Below, piece after piece: positions 1 through 10,137 of a stretch of DNA of 64,000 nucleotides (positions are counted from its first letter, which is position 1; each line of letters starts with the position of its first letter). This DNA is from Lindgomyces ingoldianus (lineage: Eukaryota; Ascomycota; Dothideomycetes; Pleosporales; Lindgomycetaceae). A program made the translations under genes and the position numbers. A model generated the notes under the pieces. That model was given only the letters and a program-made list of their open reading frames with translations, was not told the origin of the DNA and did not search any database. The stretch is taken from assembly GCF_010093535.1 (NCBI RefSeq), contig NW_022985168.1, positions 1,266,537 through 1,330,536 on the forward strand. Direction: 5' to 3'.

Positions 1-2315
1 AGAGGAAGTTGTAGAATGGCGGTCGACGCATGGCTGAGTGCATCAAAGTAGATAAACTCCTTAATATCGGTAGGCAGAGCAAGAAGGACCGAGTTCATGA
101 TGTTGGAAAGATATCGAGTAAGTTCTTGCATGTAGTTGCTTGGCTCTTTGTTGGGCTTCGTAGCCATCCTAAATGTTCCGGATGAGTACTAAAAGACGTT
201 GAATGGATGGGGACAAGACAGCGTACCAATCGTATTCCGCCGTCTCGATGAGGTCATCAATCTTAGAGTTCACCAATTCGAAGATGCGATCTGACGCCGT
301 CTTCTTCGCAGCCTTGAACTGCTCAGTCGCCTCCAAGATAACGGGTCCCGTGGCGGAAGTCGAGGATCGGGCTTGGAAAAGCAGATCTTGCAACTCAGAA
401 CAGGCAGTCTCAAAATGCTCCAGATTTGTTAAAATCTGGACAATCTGGCCAGGGTATTGCGAACTAAGACGGTCTACAAGCGATTGACAGACCTTTTCGC
501 AAAGTAGCTCGTCGAGAGACTGTTTCAGAGCTCCTTAGTACACATACGTCGAATTGGCTTTCGTAAATGATGCTGCTTACGGTTCTAAGTGTCTCGTCGA
601 TTACAGTTGATCGTTGGAAGTAATCATCGGAGAACAAGTATATCTGGTTCAGAAAATTCCTAATATCAATGCAGCAGAGAGGATACATTTGTGAGAATGG
701 CAGGATGCAAGGAAACCTTGGCGAGGGGTCAGTAACCGCCCTTGTATGTGCTCAATATCAAGGAAACATACGTGAGTTGCTCGCGCTCCTTGTCTGGGGT
801 GTACCAACTGACGGACACAACTTTATCGTATTCTTCGATGCTGTTGATTGGCATGGGCATGTAATCATCAGTCGTGACAATTTCCTGGAAGTCGTCGCTG
901 AAACGCAGCTTAAGGAGCTCAGCATACTTCTCGAACAGTGTGAGGAGCAAATTATTCATGGTTGAGACGGAATAGCCCGATTTCTAGCGTCTCAGTTAAA
1001 ATGCTAGCGTCCTTATGAAGGTCGACAACTCACCTCCATTGTTAGCATAAAGAGGGCGATCCTGCCTTTGATCTTTAGAAGAAGCTCATCATTCTCAACA
1101 GTGGGGAGGGAATTGGTGATAAGAGTAATGGCGCTCTGACACATCGAGTCCCAAAGCTCATCTACCTTAAACCAGTGTCAGGCTAAACGTCTTGAAGGGA
1201 TACTACCAAGCGATGGTGGACTCACATCTACCAGCTGCCTGAAATTGTCTGTCTTCGCCATGGTAGCCTTCTCAATAATTGCAAAGCCGGCAATGCTTTC
1301 TAATAAGCTACTTAAATCTCCGCAATTTTCGTCTAGGAGATTTAGTGAAGGGGGGATAAGCAGATCTTTCTGTCTCCGCCGGGTAGAGGCATATTCTGTT
1401 CTGAAATAATCGCTTTTGCCTAGAGTTTCATGGATATGCATGGCTTCAAAAAGTGGCGTAAACTCGATGTTGATATCTGCTTCGTCATTGCTCAAGATAT
1501 CGAACTCGTCGGTTTCGTCGGCCACTAGTTCCATGGGGGAATTGAGCTTGAATTTGGCAAATCGCTCGTCTGCTTCTGTCCGTGCTTGATTTCTGTTCCG
1601 CCGCACGTCGGTGTAGTAGAAAGCAAATTCGCCGAGAAATTGCGACGACTCCCGGATCCGGAAGAGCCATGTGTTCAAGTCTGCCATGACGGCTTCTCCA
1701 ATCAATTTCTGGGTCGCAGGAACCGACTTTTCGATCAGTTCGGCAATCTTGTACCGACTAACTTCTTTCAAGTGAATGGTTTGCAGCTCGTCAAGTGCAC
1801 GTAGCGCAGCATAGTGGTTCTTTTTGACAAGGAGATCATGCACTTGATTAGCGAGTCGAAGTACATCTAGACATGCGTTGAGAGCTTGAGTCGCTTCGTC
1901 AATATTTTGGCGGACTCCACGAGAATCCACCAAAGCCTTCTTTTGCTCCGCAAGATGCTCAATACTGCCTTGAATAGATTCGTTAAGTTCAAGAATTTGA
2001 GTGGTCATCTGAACGGTGCCTTCTCGAACTTGGAGTAATGAATTGACGGAGCTGACAAATTCCTGATGATTTGCATTGCATATTTGCTCAATCTCGTGTT
2101 CGCGCTCGACTGAGAACTGGCTGAAGGCTTGCTCAAGTTGACTGGCATAACGGCCATCTCTCATGACGGGGACTAATTGTTCAATGTAGTCAGAGTCTGA
2201 AGTTGATTGCGATATCTAATATGAATTAGGAGATATACCTAGTCCAAAACTCGCAAAGACAAACCTGCTTGATGGCCATCCATAGGTCATCTCCTGGATC
2301 AACAGCGGAAGGCAT
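1..2315 (-). CDS. SEC15: Exocyst complex component Sec15 (3' end outside window)
   Basis: Sec15 is the exocyst subunit that links secretory vesicles (through the Rab Sec4) to the tethering complex at sites of growth. Seven exons are visible: 2315-2265, 2215-1226, 1165-1034, 983-772, 716-581, 519-227 and 168-1. All six introns are GT-AG and 49-61 nt long. The joined frame stays open for about 660 codons and runs off the left edge, so only the C-terminal end is missing. Family signatures include RDGRYASQLEQAF near residue 37, a helical N-terminal half, and then GYSVSTMNNLLLTLFEKYAE, DDYMPMPINSIEEY, SQMYPLCCIDIRNFLNQ and SLDELLCEKVC in the C-terminal domain. The start at 2315 gives MPSAVDPGDDLWMAIKQ, which joins in frame across a 49-nt intron. 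It is divergent from LYS9. The assignment is secure; the exact N-terminus is less so. Confidence 0.95.
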
Positions 2316-2701
2316 GTCGAGGAATGGTTCGGGGATTTCGCAAGCCGGGAGTGTGAACCAAGCTACTGTAAGGGCACACTATTTTGCGTGGGTATTAACA
2401 AGCTGATTCCGAGCTTCGCTTTGAAAGGCAGTTGTTGCTGATGACTAGGCAGCATCAACAATCACGGAGTTTGACGTTGCAGTCGGACTAAAGTTTTTGG
2501 ATTGGTCTGAGCACTTGGCGAACCGTGACACGTGACTCCCCCCACCCCACATTCTATCCCGACGTAGGGATGACGGAGCGGACAAGCCCCGCCGAGACTT
2601 TTGCAGTCCGAACCGAGCATCGGAGTCAATTTTTCTTCCTATACTTAAAAAGCCCGATTAATTGATTGTGTGTCCACGAAGACACTTCCATACCACCCAG
2701 A
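2316..2701. promoter_or_regulatory. Divergent SEC15/LYS9 promoter with Gcn4/Cpc1-like sites
   Basis: This 386-nt stretch separates two divergent start codons. TGACTC occurs at 2533-2538 on the + strand, overlapping a CACGTG E-box at 2529-2534. A second TGACTC occurs on the - strand at 2628-2623. TGACTC is the core of the Gcn4/Cpc1/CpcA amino-acid-control element, which fits a lysine biosynthesis gene about 75 and 165 nt downstream. The sites are seen in the sequence; their function is inferred. Confidence 0.5.
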
Positions 2702-4399
2702 ATGGACTCAATGTTCCGTGAGTGTGGCCTTTCCCCTCTGTTACTCCCCGGCTAATTTGTACTCGACAAATTTGAATCTGTGCTTGGAGGCTCTCACAAG
2801 TAAGTGCAAGGCTTGAGGTTTTCTCACAACCAGCACATCTAATCTACTCTTAGGTCGGTTCTCCTGCTTGGTGCAGGCTTCGTGTAAGATCCATCTCCTA
2901 CACAGGACAAAGCGGGCCAAATTGACCAGAACGAAGGACCCGACCAACGGCAGAGATTCTTGGAAACTCGGGTATCAAAGTCACTGTTGGTATGGTTGGA
3001 ATCATCGAGTCTACAGCAATTTGAGACACTCATCTGGCCAGCTTGCAGGACTTTGGAAAGGGCCAAGAACCTGGCAAAGGGCATCAAGAATGCTCATCCG
3101 ATCAGTGTGAGCCCGCCATTACACCACGATTCGGAGAGTCGCTAAAGGTGCTAGCTCGATGTGAATGACGAGAAAGCTCTCGACGCTGAGGTTGAGAAGG
3201 TCAACCTTGTCATCAGCTTAATCCCCTATACTCACCACGCCACCGTCATCAAATCCGCCATTCGCAAGAAGAGGGATGTCGTCACAACCTCCTACGTCTC
3301 CCCGGCAATGATGGAGCTCGACGCCGCCGCGAAGGAGGCTGGAATAACTGTGATGAACGAGATTGGCCTCGTAGGTTTTTTAACCGATAGAACTGCTCGT
3401 TAAACCCACTGCTAAAGTTACTAGGACCCCGGAATCGACCATCTTTCTGCTGTCCTCACCATCGACGAAGTCCACAAGGCCGGTGGTAAAGTCCTGTCCT
3501 TTCTGTCATACTGCGGTGGCCTACCAGCCCCCGAGGATTCAGACAATCCCCTCGGGTACAAGTTCTCTTGGAGCTCGCGCGGCGTGTTGTTAGCATTGGG
3601 CAACGCAGCCAAGTTCTATAAAGATGGTAAGATAGTAGAAGTGGCGGGAGACAAGTTGATGGGAGAGGCCAGACCGTACTTTATCTACCCGGGCTATGCT
3701 TTCGTCGCATACCCCAATCGTGACTCCACACCGTATAAGGAGCGTTACAGCATTCCAGAAGCTCAAACCATCATCCGCGGCACGCTTCGTTACCAGGGTT
3801 TCCCGGAGTACATTAAGTGCTTTGTCGACATCGGATTCCTGTCAGAGGAGCCCAAGGACTTCCTCAAGGAGGGCACACAGCGTACCTGGAGGGATGCTAC
3901 TGCAAAGATTGTGGGTGCGACCAGCGACAAAGAGGAGGATATCATCTGGGCTATTAGCTCGAGGACTAGCTTCAAGGATACGGACGAGAAGAATCGCATC
4001 ATGGACGGCCTTCGTTGGGTCGGCCTCTTTTCCAACCAGGAGATCATAGCTCGCGACAATCCCCTTGACACGCTCTGTGCAACACTAGAGCAGAAGATGC
4101 AGTATGAGGAGGGTGAACGCGATTTCGTGATGTTGCAGCATAAGTTCGAGATTGAGAATAAGGATGGCAGCAAGGAGACTCGCACGTCAACTCTTGCCGA
4201 GTATGGTGATCCAAAGGGATACTCGGCTATGGCGAAGTTGGTGGGTGTGCCCTGTGCGGTTGCGGTGCTGCAGGTGCTTGATGGAACAATTAAGGAAAAG
4301 GGCATCCTAGCACCCATGACACCAGAGATCTGTAAGCCGCTGATGACAACGCTGTCGGAGAAGTATGGCATTCAATTCAAGGAGAAGACTATCTCATAA
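2702..4399 (+). CDS. LYS9: Saccharopine reductase (NADP+, L-glutamate-forming)
   Basis: This cytosolic enzyme joins alpha-aminoadipate semialdehyde and glutamate with NADPH to give saccharopine, the penultimate step of fungal lysine synthesis. The model has seven exons: 2702-2717, 2790-2799, 2854-2883, 2937-2989, 3042-3106, 3155-3370 and 3425-4399. This gives 454 residues, the usual family length. The Rossmann loop SVLLLGAGFVTRPT lies near the N-terminus. LVISLIPYTHHATVI, VTTSYVSPAMMELD and MNEIGLDPGIDHL follow, and each is rebuilt exactly across the splice sites. The C-terminal half contains SYCGGLPAPE, FIYPGYAFVAYPNRDS and TLCATLEQKMQYEEGERD. The first two exons (16 and 10 nt) are the least certain part: they rest on phase and splice consensus only. 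It is convergent with GET4. Confidence 0.94.
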
Positions 4400-4656
4400 G
4401 ATGTATGTGTTTCTCCAGGCTTGGGGGTTTGCACAGGAAACAGAATGTTCTGGCCACAAAATTCGGCCCTAGGGGTTAGACAAAACCTTCACAATGGTAC
4501 TTATTTGCAGTGGCGGAGTGACGAGTCGTGCGGTGGTAGACGTGATATTTCGTACTCTACCTGCCCAGGTACCAGAATGGCTTGGATACTGGAAAGCTGT
4601 GCGCTTCGATGTACTGAAATCCATCTCATGGTATTTCACACCGCCTCCTTTTCACC

Positions 4657-5702
4657 TCAATCTAGTCCTGGTGCAGGTGCGGGGGTATCGATGCTCTTCC
4701 CTTTCTTCCCACCTCCGCCCATGCCACCCATGAACATGTTTCCCAGCATGTCCATCATCGGATTTCCTTGTCTTGGCATCTTGATACCGAAGTACATTTC
4801 CCCTATCTGATCTAACGCCTCACCCCAATTCATATCCTTGAGATGAACAGCATAATGACTCTTCAGCTGCCTGAACAGCGCCGCTTCTCCCCTCTCCACT
4901 GCTAACAGCAATAGCCCAAGGAAATTCAGTAACGGAAGACTGGGATATACCCTGAGGTCGGAAGATGACGTTGAGACTTCTTGGACGCTGAGATTAGAAC
5001 CTCGAGATAAGCGGGAGGTGAAAAGGAGGAAGAATTTATTTGCAGCGCGCAGGTTTCCCGTGAGTAGATAGGGCAGGATTGCGCGAGCCGCGTAGAGAGG
5101 CGCAGTATGTGATTCATCGACAGTATACCAGGAATATTCGAGTTGTGCGAGCGTCTCCGGGGAGTCTTTGGTACCCAGGATAAGGTGCCGCTCCGCATCG
5201 TACGGCTCCAAGTCATCCGCATACAAGGTTCCCGCAACATGATGTATCTCCGGATCGCCAGCCGGATACTCTCCCCACCTCGAGCTCCACGCAACCATCT
5301 CGTTCACGAACTTCTTCCTCGTCGGCTCCTCTTTTGGAAACGCGCGCAACAAGCTCAACAATTTTCCCTTGCTCTCCGCATCAGGCCTAGTCTCAGCTTT
5401 GTTGAAGACGTCGAGGAGGAATATGCATAGGTCGCCGCCAGAACCACCTTGGCCGGCTTTCAGGAGGGACTGGGCGCCCGAGAATAGGATGTCGGTTGCG
5501 GCTGGCCAGTTGGATTGTTTCGTGTAGCGTGAGGCGATGACGCGGAGTTGTTGGTGGGCTTCGTAGAACTGGCCTTCTACGATCCTGTCGATGTCAGCAG
5601 CTTCCGTGAAGGGCAAGGGCGGGGTAGAGGGCAGAGGGTAGGTTGGATGGGGTTGGCATACTTTTCTTGCTGCCGTTGTATCGTCTTTTCTATCTTGGAC
5701 AT
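4657..5702 (-). CDS. GET4: Get4, GET pathway protein
   Basis: Get4 is the helical-repeat scaffold that, with Get5, bridges Sgt2 to the Get3 ATPase so that tail-anchored proteins reach the ER membrane. There are two exons, 5702-5662 and 5584-4657, separated by a 77-nt GT-AG intron. They encode 322 residues starting MSKIEKTIQRQQEK. The joined sequence has the DUF410 pattern: EGQFYEAHQQLRVIASRY, then LLKAGQGGSGGDLCIFLLDV, EPTRKKFVNEMVAWSS and LLNFLGLLLLAVERG. The C-terminus is Met/Gly-rich (MLGNMFMGGMGGGGKKG). That tail is low-complexity and beyond the conserved solenoid. It is convergent with LYS9 (257 nt between stops). Confidence 0.95.
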
Positions 5703-5919
5703 TGTGGGAATTTTAGGGAAAGTTTAGCAAAAAGGTAGCGGGGAAGATGTTCTTGGGGATGGGAGCACCAGGGCAGGTGTGATGGCAGCAATGACGCACA
5801 GACACGATGCAGGAATCCATACACCTGACCCACCTGCACAAGCTCTGGACAACAAAAAGGTAACTCCAAGCCTTTATCAACGACTAGCAACGACTTGTAA
5901 CCAGCACCAACCAGTAAGC

Positions 5920-5925
5920 AAAAAA
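5920..5925 (-). terminator. Pol III oligo-T terminator of tRNA-Gly
   Basis: A run of six T on the transcribed (-) strand starts about 20 nt after the 3' end of the tRNA gene. This is the expected RNA polymerase III stop signal. Confidence 0.7.
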
Positions 5926-5945
5926 CAAATTGACAGGCTGAGATT

Positions 5946-6024
5946 GCACCGAGCGGGACTCGAACCCGCGCCTGAAGCAGACATCGAATGGGAAGCTTCA
6001 ATTCTACCCCTAAACTATCGGTGC
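5946..6024 (-). tRNA. tRNA-Gly (anticodon CCC) with a 9-nt intron
   Basis: The acceptor stem pairs GCACCGA with TCGGTGC. The D-arm GTTTAGGGGTAGAAT is the classical glycine type. The T-arm is GCGGG-TTCGAGT-CCCGC. The anticodon stem GAAGC/GCTTC encloses TTCCCAT followed by nine extra bases, so a 9-nt intron lies at the usual position 3' of the anticodon and the mature anticodon is CCC. The A and B box promoters are internal. No CCA is encoded, as expected for a eukaryotic nuclear gene. Confidence 0.94.
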
Positions 6025-6430
6025 ATTGAGAACTTCGTAGATTATTATTATTTGGCAAATTTTAATCAATATATAGTAGACATATTTGAATAATGTTTTA
6101 CAATTTTCACATGCATAGTTTTTGTACCGCTCTTTTCAGTCTAAAATTAAGCCCTTTACGCGACCTAAGAAAACATCAATTCACTAGGTTTAGGTCATAA
6201 AAGCAGGTATTATCAGATGAAAGTAACAAAAAAATAAATTATTATTTTATGTGTCCTTACCAGATTCTCTTGAATTTCATTTTACAGGAAGATACCAGCG
6301 CATTATTAACCGCACCCACCTGGGCAGGCACAGAATGAGACGTACTCGCCCTCCCGGACTCAACCAGAAACCAGGTTCAATACGAAAGCGTCGCGAAGGT
6401 TGACCTTCAAGCTTAGGAAGTGTACAATGC

Positions 6431-6481
6431 ATACTATATAAATCATATAGCTCCTCGGACCCTCAGCCCACAGTACATCAC
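6431..6481 (+). repeat. Dispersed TATA-containing repeat, copy A
   Basis: The first 25 nt (ATACTATATAAATCATATAG followed by CTCCT) are identical to positions 18776-18800. The next 26 nt match with a few differences, several of them C/T or G/A transitions. Homology fades on both sides. It may be a core promoter from a duplicated gene or the end of a mobile element. No terminal inverted repeats were recognised. Confidence 0.7.
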
Positions 6482-6693
6482 TTCTTCCATATTTCATGTC
6501 CTGCCTGTCTGACATAGTACCGGCTTGCAAGGCTCTACCGCCCCTTGTAACGCTTTAGAGTGATTTTTTAAGTGTAGCGCAGCAGCACAAGGCCCCCTTA
6601 GCAGTCAGTATTACCGCCCTATTACCGACGCTTGGTGGATCCTCTAGATGGTATGGATCGTGAGAAAACCTATGTTCACCCTTGACACAGGGT

Positions 6694-6714
6694 CACGTGG
6701 AACAATATCACGTG
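6694..6714. promoter_or_regulatory. Paired CACGTG E-boxes
   Basis: Two identical CACGTGGAAC motifs occur 15 nt apart, centred about 190 nt before the start codon of the secreted-protein gene. CACGTG is the palindromic target of bHLH factors such as Cbf1/Pho4-type proteins. The regulatory role is inferred from position and duplication. Confidence 0.4.
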
Positions 6715-6896
6715 GAACCACCAGGGGCTGAAGGAACATAGGCACGACAGGGCTGTTTTTGGTGGGGCGATTGTGTATCATTTCGTCACTGGCAACCATT
6801 GTGCTTTCTCCCTATAGCGACTCTTTCTGGCATTTGAGCATTCTCTTTATCTCATCGCATCTTGTACTTTTTGAGATCAAATGACGGCGCTGAACT

Positions 6897-7631
6897 ATGT
6901 TGTACCTAACCTCTATCACCATTTCCCTCGCGGCCCAGGCGCTTTTAACTGCCGCGCTTCTCAGACGTATCCTTGCTATTTTCGAACAACATCACAAAAT
7001 CAATCTCAAGCCCAAATACTCACCAACAAAGACCGTCCAGTCGTGGCAGCGGACCAATGCACGTCGCAATTCCTTTTAGGGGGGCCAGAGTGTAGAAAGC
7101 TAGCATACGTTAAGACGAGCTCATCTGGGGGTGGGGGAGCGCAAGCACAGCCCCAGAAAAAGGACAAAGAAAAAGCCAAGGAAAAGTCAAAGGTCACCTC
7201 AGAGTCATCTAACGAGGACGATTACATACTCGACGAATTTGGATGTCCCGACATCACCAAAAGATTCTACTGTCTCGAGTGTGGTGGCCAAGACGAGAAT
7301 GGGAAATGCAAAGGTGTAAGTTGCATCACAATAATACTCGCTTTCACAGTAGAACGAGAACTAATGGATACGTTTACAGGATCCCGAGGATAACAATATG
7401 TTTAAGGGCTGCAGATGCCACCCCGATCCAGATTGGTCTAAAAACCCACCTGGTTTAGTAAGACCTGACTACCGCAAGCATCAACAAGCGATACGGGATA
7501 GGCATCTTCTTCCTGATGATGATGTGGGAGGGCCAGGGAGAGCAGGGAATGTATCACGCTCTGATCCAGCAACAGTCATTATTCGTACACCGTTGCCATC
7601 AATGACGGTTAAACTTGTAGATACTATATAA
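6897..7631 (+). CDS. Small secreted cysteine-rich protein, unknown family
   Basis: Three exons (6897-6966, 7032-7315, 7380-7631) encode 201 residues; both introns are about 65 nt and GT-AG. The N-terminus MLYLTSITISLAAQALLTAA is a signal peptide; cleavage is likely near VVA-ADQC. The mature part has eight cysteines: DQC and PEC, then a Lys/Glu-rich linker (KKDKEKAKEKSK), then GCPD, FYCLEC and GKCKG, and GCRCHPD after the second intron. The even count suggests disulfides. A low-complexity tail follows. I do not recognise the family, and an effector-like role is only a guess from size and secretion. The start at 6897 is preferred over an overlapping ATG at 6881 because it gives the signal peptide and the in-phase splice. 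Confidence 0.72.
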
Positions 7632-8411
7632 ATTTATCTAGCCTTTTATATATTACTTCTAAAGCACTTGAATCCGCTATCTAATCGCAGCTTCTTCCCG
7701 GCCTTAAACTGCAGAGAGACTACTAGGGAGTACTACAATGGATTGTAGCCCGGCTCTGCTCTTGAGAGGTCAGCCTGCTGCCAGCCTTGCCACCGGGATT
7801 CTCTTAACCTAGTCTCAGCGTGTTTGCAATTCTTTCACTTCTAAGAGCTTATCAGGATTGCTTTATGCTATGGCAAACTTTGTTTTGCTCAACGAATCGC
7901 ACAGTTACCTTAATAAGTTTTGCGTTTCCAGGTTTCTCTTAGTCTCTACGACTCTTTACTCTTCTGTTACTACTGTTGCACGCTTAACAGCATGGTCAAA
8001 CTGGGCAGCTTTCGGCACTTCTTGCTAGTGAATATTTGTTTTCTGCCACCCTCAGATTTCCTGTCCTACTCTCCTGCTTATTTGAAAACACCAGCGTTTT
8101 ATTCCCTCTCCTGCCCCACTAGCTTTCCGGGGGCCATACCACTGTGTATTCAGCCTCCCTTCAGACTGGGGACAAGCGGGTGGAGAGCAGATATATATCT
8201 TGGCGCTTCATCCTCTCACACCATTTACCCTAAACTCGTTAAACGTCCCCCCTGCGAGCCTAGCCTTACGTGCTAACCGAATACTAAATCCAAAATCTAC
8301 CCAAATACATCCTGGTCCCCAGAAAGTCAAAGTATATGTCAGGTCATGTTGGGTGAGCTTAGCCTCAAAGCCCGAGTAGAGTAATCCGTCACAGCACTGT
8401 ATTGTTTACTA
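7632..8411. other. Intergenic, no gene seen
   Basis: This holds the 3' region of the secreted-protein gene and then 700 nt with only short, unconvincing open frames. No repeats, tRNA or splice-consistent exons were recognised. Confidence 0.5.
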
Positions 8412-9825
8412 CACAAGCTCTCTGTTGACACGTATATCTTTGGCCCGAATACATACAACAGAACCGTTTACAAACCGCGTCTTCGAGCCCCCTCAGACAA
8501 CATCCAAGCATTTGCTGAAGAGCTTGGTGGATTCGTCGCTGGTAAAGTGGACGCTTCCCACGGAGATGGCTAGGTATTTGCTGACAACCTTATCTCGGAA
8601 ATACTTTCTACCATTTGCGAGGGGTTCTTCGCTGGAGCAGTTGCCGAGGCGGCACTCCTGAAATCGTCGACGAGTGCATCACTGCTGTTCCACAGCCAAT
8701 ACAGTCGTTGCTCCTGAGGTCGAATTTATTTCTGTTTTCGGCGCGAGCATGTTTTGCAACTACGTGTTCAGCCAGGCCTTTCCATTTACAGCAGTTCTCG
8801 AGTGAGGCTTGCTAGGGGCTAGAGGATCCTATGAAGGCTCTAACTTCGCTAAGTTGTACAACACTTCTGTTAGCTACCCTCCAACTACATCCGACATTAC
8901 ATTTCCCCAGATTTCGACGCGACGAGTCACAGCCTTTGAAGTCACCACTCACAAAATATTAGTGTCAACTACAACATCAGAAACGACGCCTAATATCACT
9001 ACTCTAATCGCAGTACCTTCACTCAAGCCCTTCTGAACCGCGTGGCGGTGCTGATTTGGCGACTGATCATGATGATTGTGGGAAATGCGGCCAAAAATTA
9101 GGTAAATATCTACATTATACGAGCCGAAGACTAAATATGGCGACTTCCAAGAGTGTGTCAAAGGCTGTTGTGCGCACCATGGGCGTTATTGGGAAGACTG
9201 TGAAGGGCTCCGTCTGAGATTCCCCCCTTCTGCAACAAATTAGTTTGGAGAGTACTCTGTCGCCTACCATATCAACGAAATCTCTTCACGAAAACACGAT
9301 GTTCATAAGCTTGCCATCTAGCATGATATCAAGCGAATCAGGCTCCTTCAGTAATACCTGGACCGACTCAACTACCACAGGTCCCACGGCGGCTTGGACC
9401 GAGGTTTCGTCTACACCCTCTTCCCCTCATCACCCTCGGGCTTCACTCCAAAGGCCACGGATGGCTTCTGGACCTTCACATCCACTGATGATAATTTTTA
9501 CTGGTTTGAAAATGTAAACTCTGTTTATGCCGCCGACTCCAACAACCTTCTTTATGACTCTGAAAACAGGCTCACCACAAACACTCGGTGCGTCAAAATC
9601 ACCACCCTTCCCTTCAACTCGGGGCCTATCCCTGTAAATACTCCGATTCTCTTCGAAATCTTGAATGGCGACATCTGTTGTCTTGAGATACGGCCCGATG
9701 ATAGTTGCGCTGGTGGGCCACTAGCTGGCCAGAAACGATGTTCAGCGTTCGAGACTATGACAGATTTTGAAGTAGGAAGCTTTGAGGTAGAAAGTTGTCG
9801 TAGTACTTGTACGGCGCAGACCTGA
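8412..9825 (+). pseudogene. Decayed gene, unrecognised family, RIP-like stops
   Basis: Long protein-like stretches lie on the + strand but are interrupted. From about 8431 the frame reads YIFGPNTYNRTVYKPRL and AFAEELGGFVAGKVD, then hits TAG at 8571-8573, and resumes as VFADNLISEILSTICEGFF. After a frame change it reads APEVEFISVFGASMFCNYVF. A cysteine-rich stretch (CVKGCCAHHGRYWEDCEG) lies near 9160. From 9245 one frame reads GEYSVAYHINEISSRKHDVH, then TAG and TAA, then an open run 9394-9825 ending CRSTCTAQT. The in-frame stops could all be CAG or CAA changed to TAG or TAA. Extra introns could explain some breaks, so a living multi-exon gene is not fully excluded. The family is unknown. Confidence 0.5.
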
Positions 9826-10137
9826 ATAAATTGAGTGGTCGGTATTTAGGAATTGTCACAGGTTCACGTATGGATATTGAGACTAGATTGAATGGCTCAA
9901 TGAGTCAATGCTATGGACGAGAATGTATATAACGCTTACTAGTGACGATGTCTTCCACTCTGTACATAAACATGTTCCGAGGATTTCTGCGTGTTAAGCG
10001 AGCTTGCTAAATTGTTTAGAAAATCTGGTCGTATTAGATCTGATCAGCATTACCTGGTTCTTGGATGATATATCGCACCGGCATGCAATCACTAAGTCCT
10101 GTTCAGGTCTTTGATGAATATCTTCCCACGGTCCTCT
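9826..10137. other. Intergenic, nothing recognised
   Basis: About 310 nt between the decayed gene and the stop of the minus-strand STAND-like gene; no motif or open frame of note. Confidence 0.5.

Larger units (their letters stand above)
6025..6896. other. Intergenic: AT-rich stretch, TATA repeat copy A, E-boxes
   Basis: No coding potential is seen. The left part (6040-6290) is AT-rich. A short repeat at 6431-6481 has a second copy at 18776-18826. Two CACGTG motifs lie at 6694-6699 and 6709-6714, inside a direct repeat of ATCACGTGGAAC-like sequence, about 190 nt upstream of the secreted-protein gene. Confidence 0.6.

Noticed and set aside
3790..4371. 193-codon open frame on the - strand inside LYS9
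   Set aside because: It lies wholly antisense to a conserved enzyme exon and shows no domain; it is a shadow of the coding periodicity.
8831..8962. 44-codon frame with a signal-peptide-like start (MKALTSLSC)
   Set aside because: It sits inside the decayed gene, has no supported continuation, and another frame gives better protein-like sequence.
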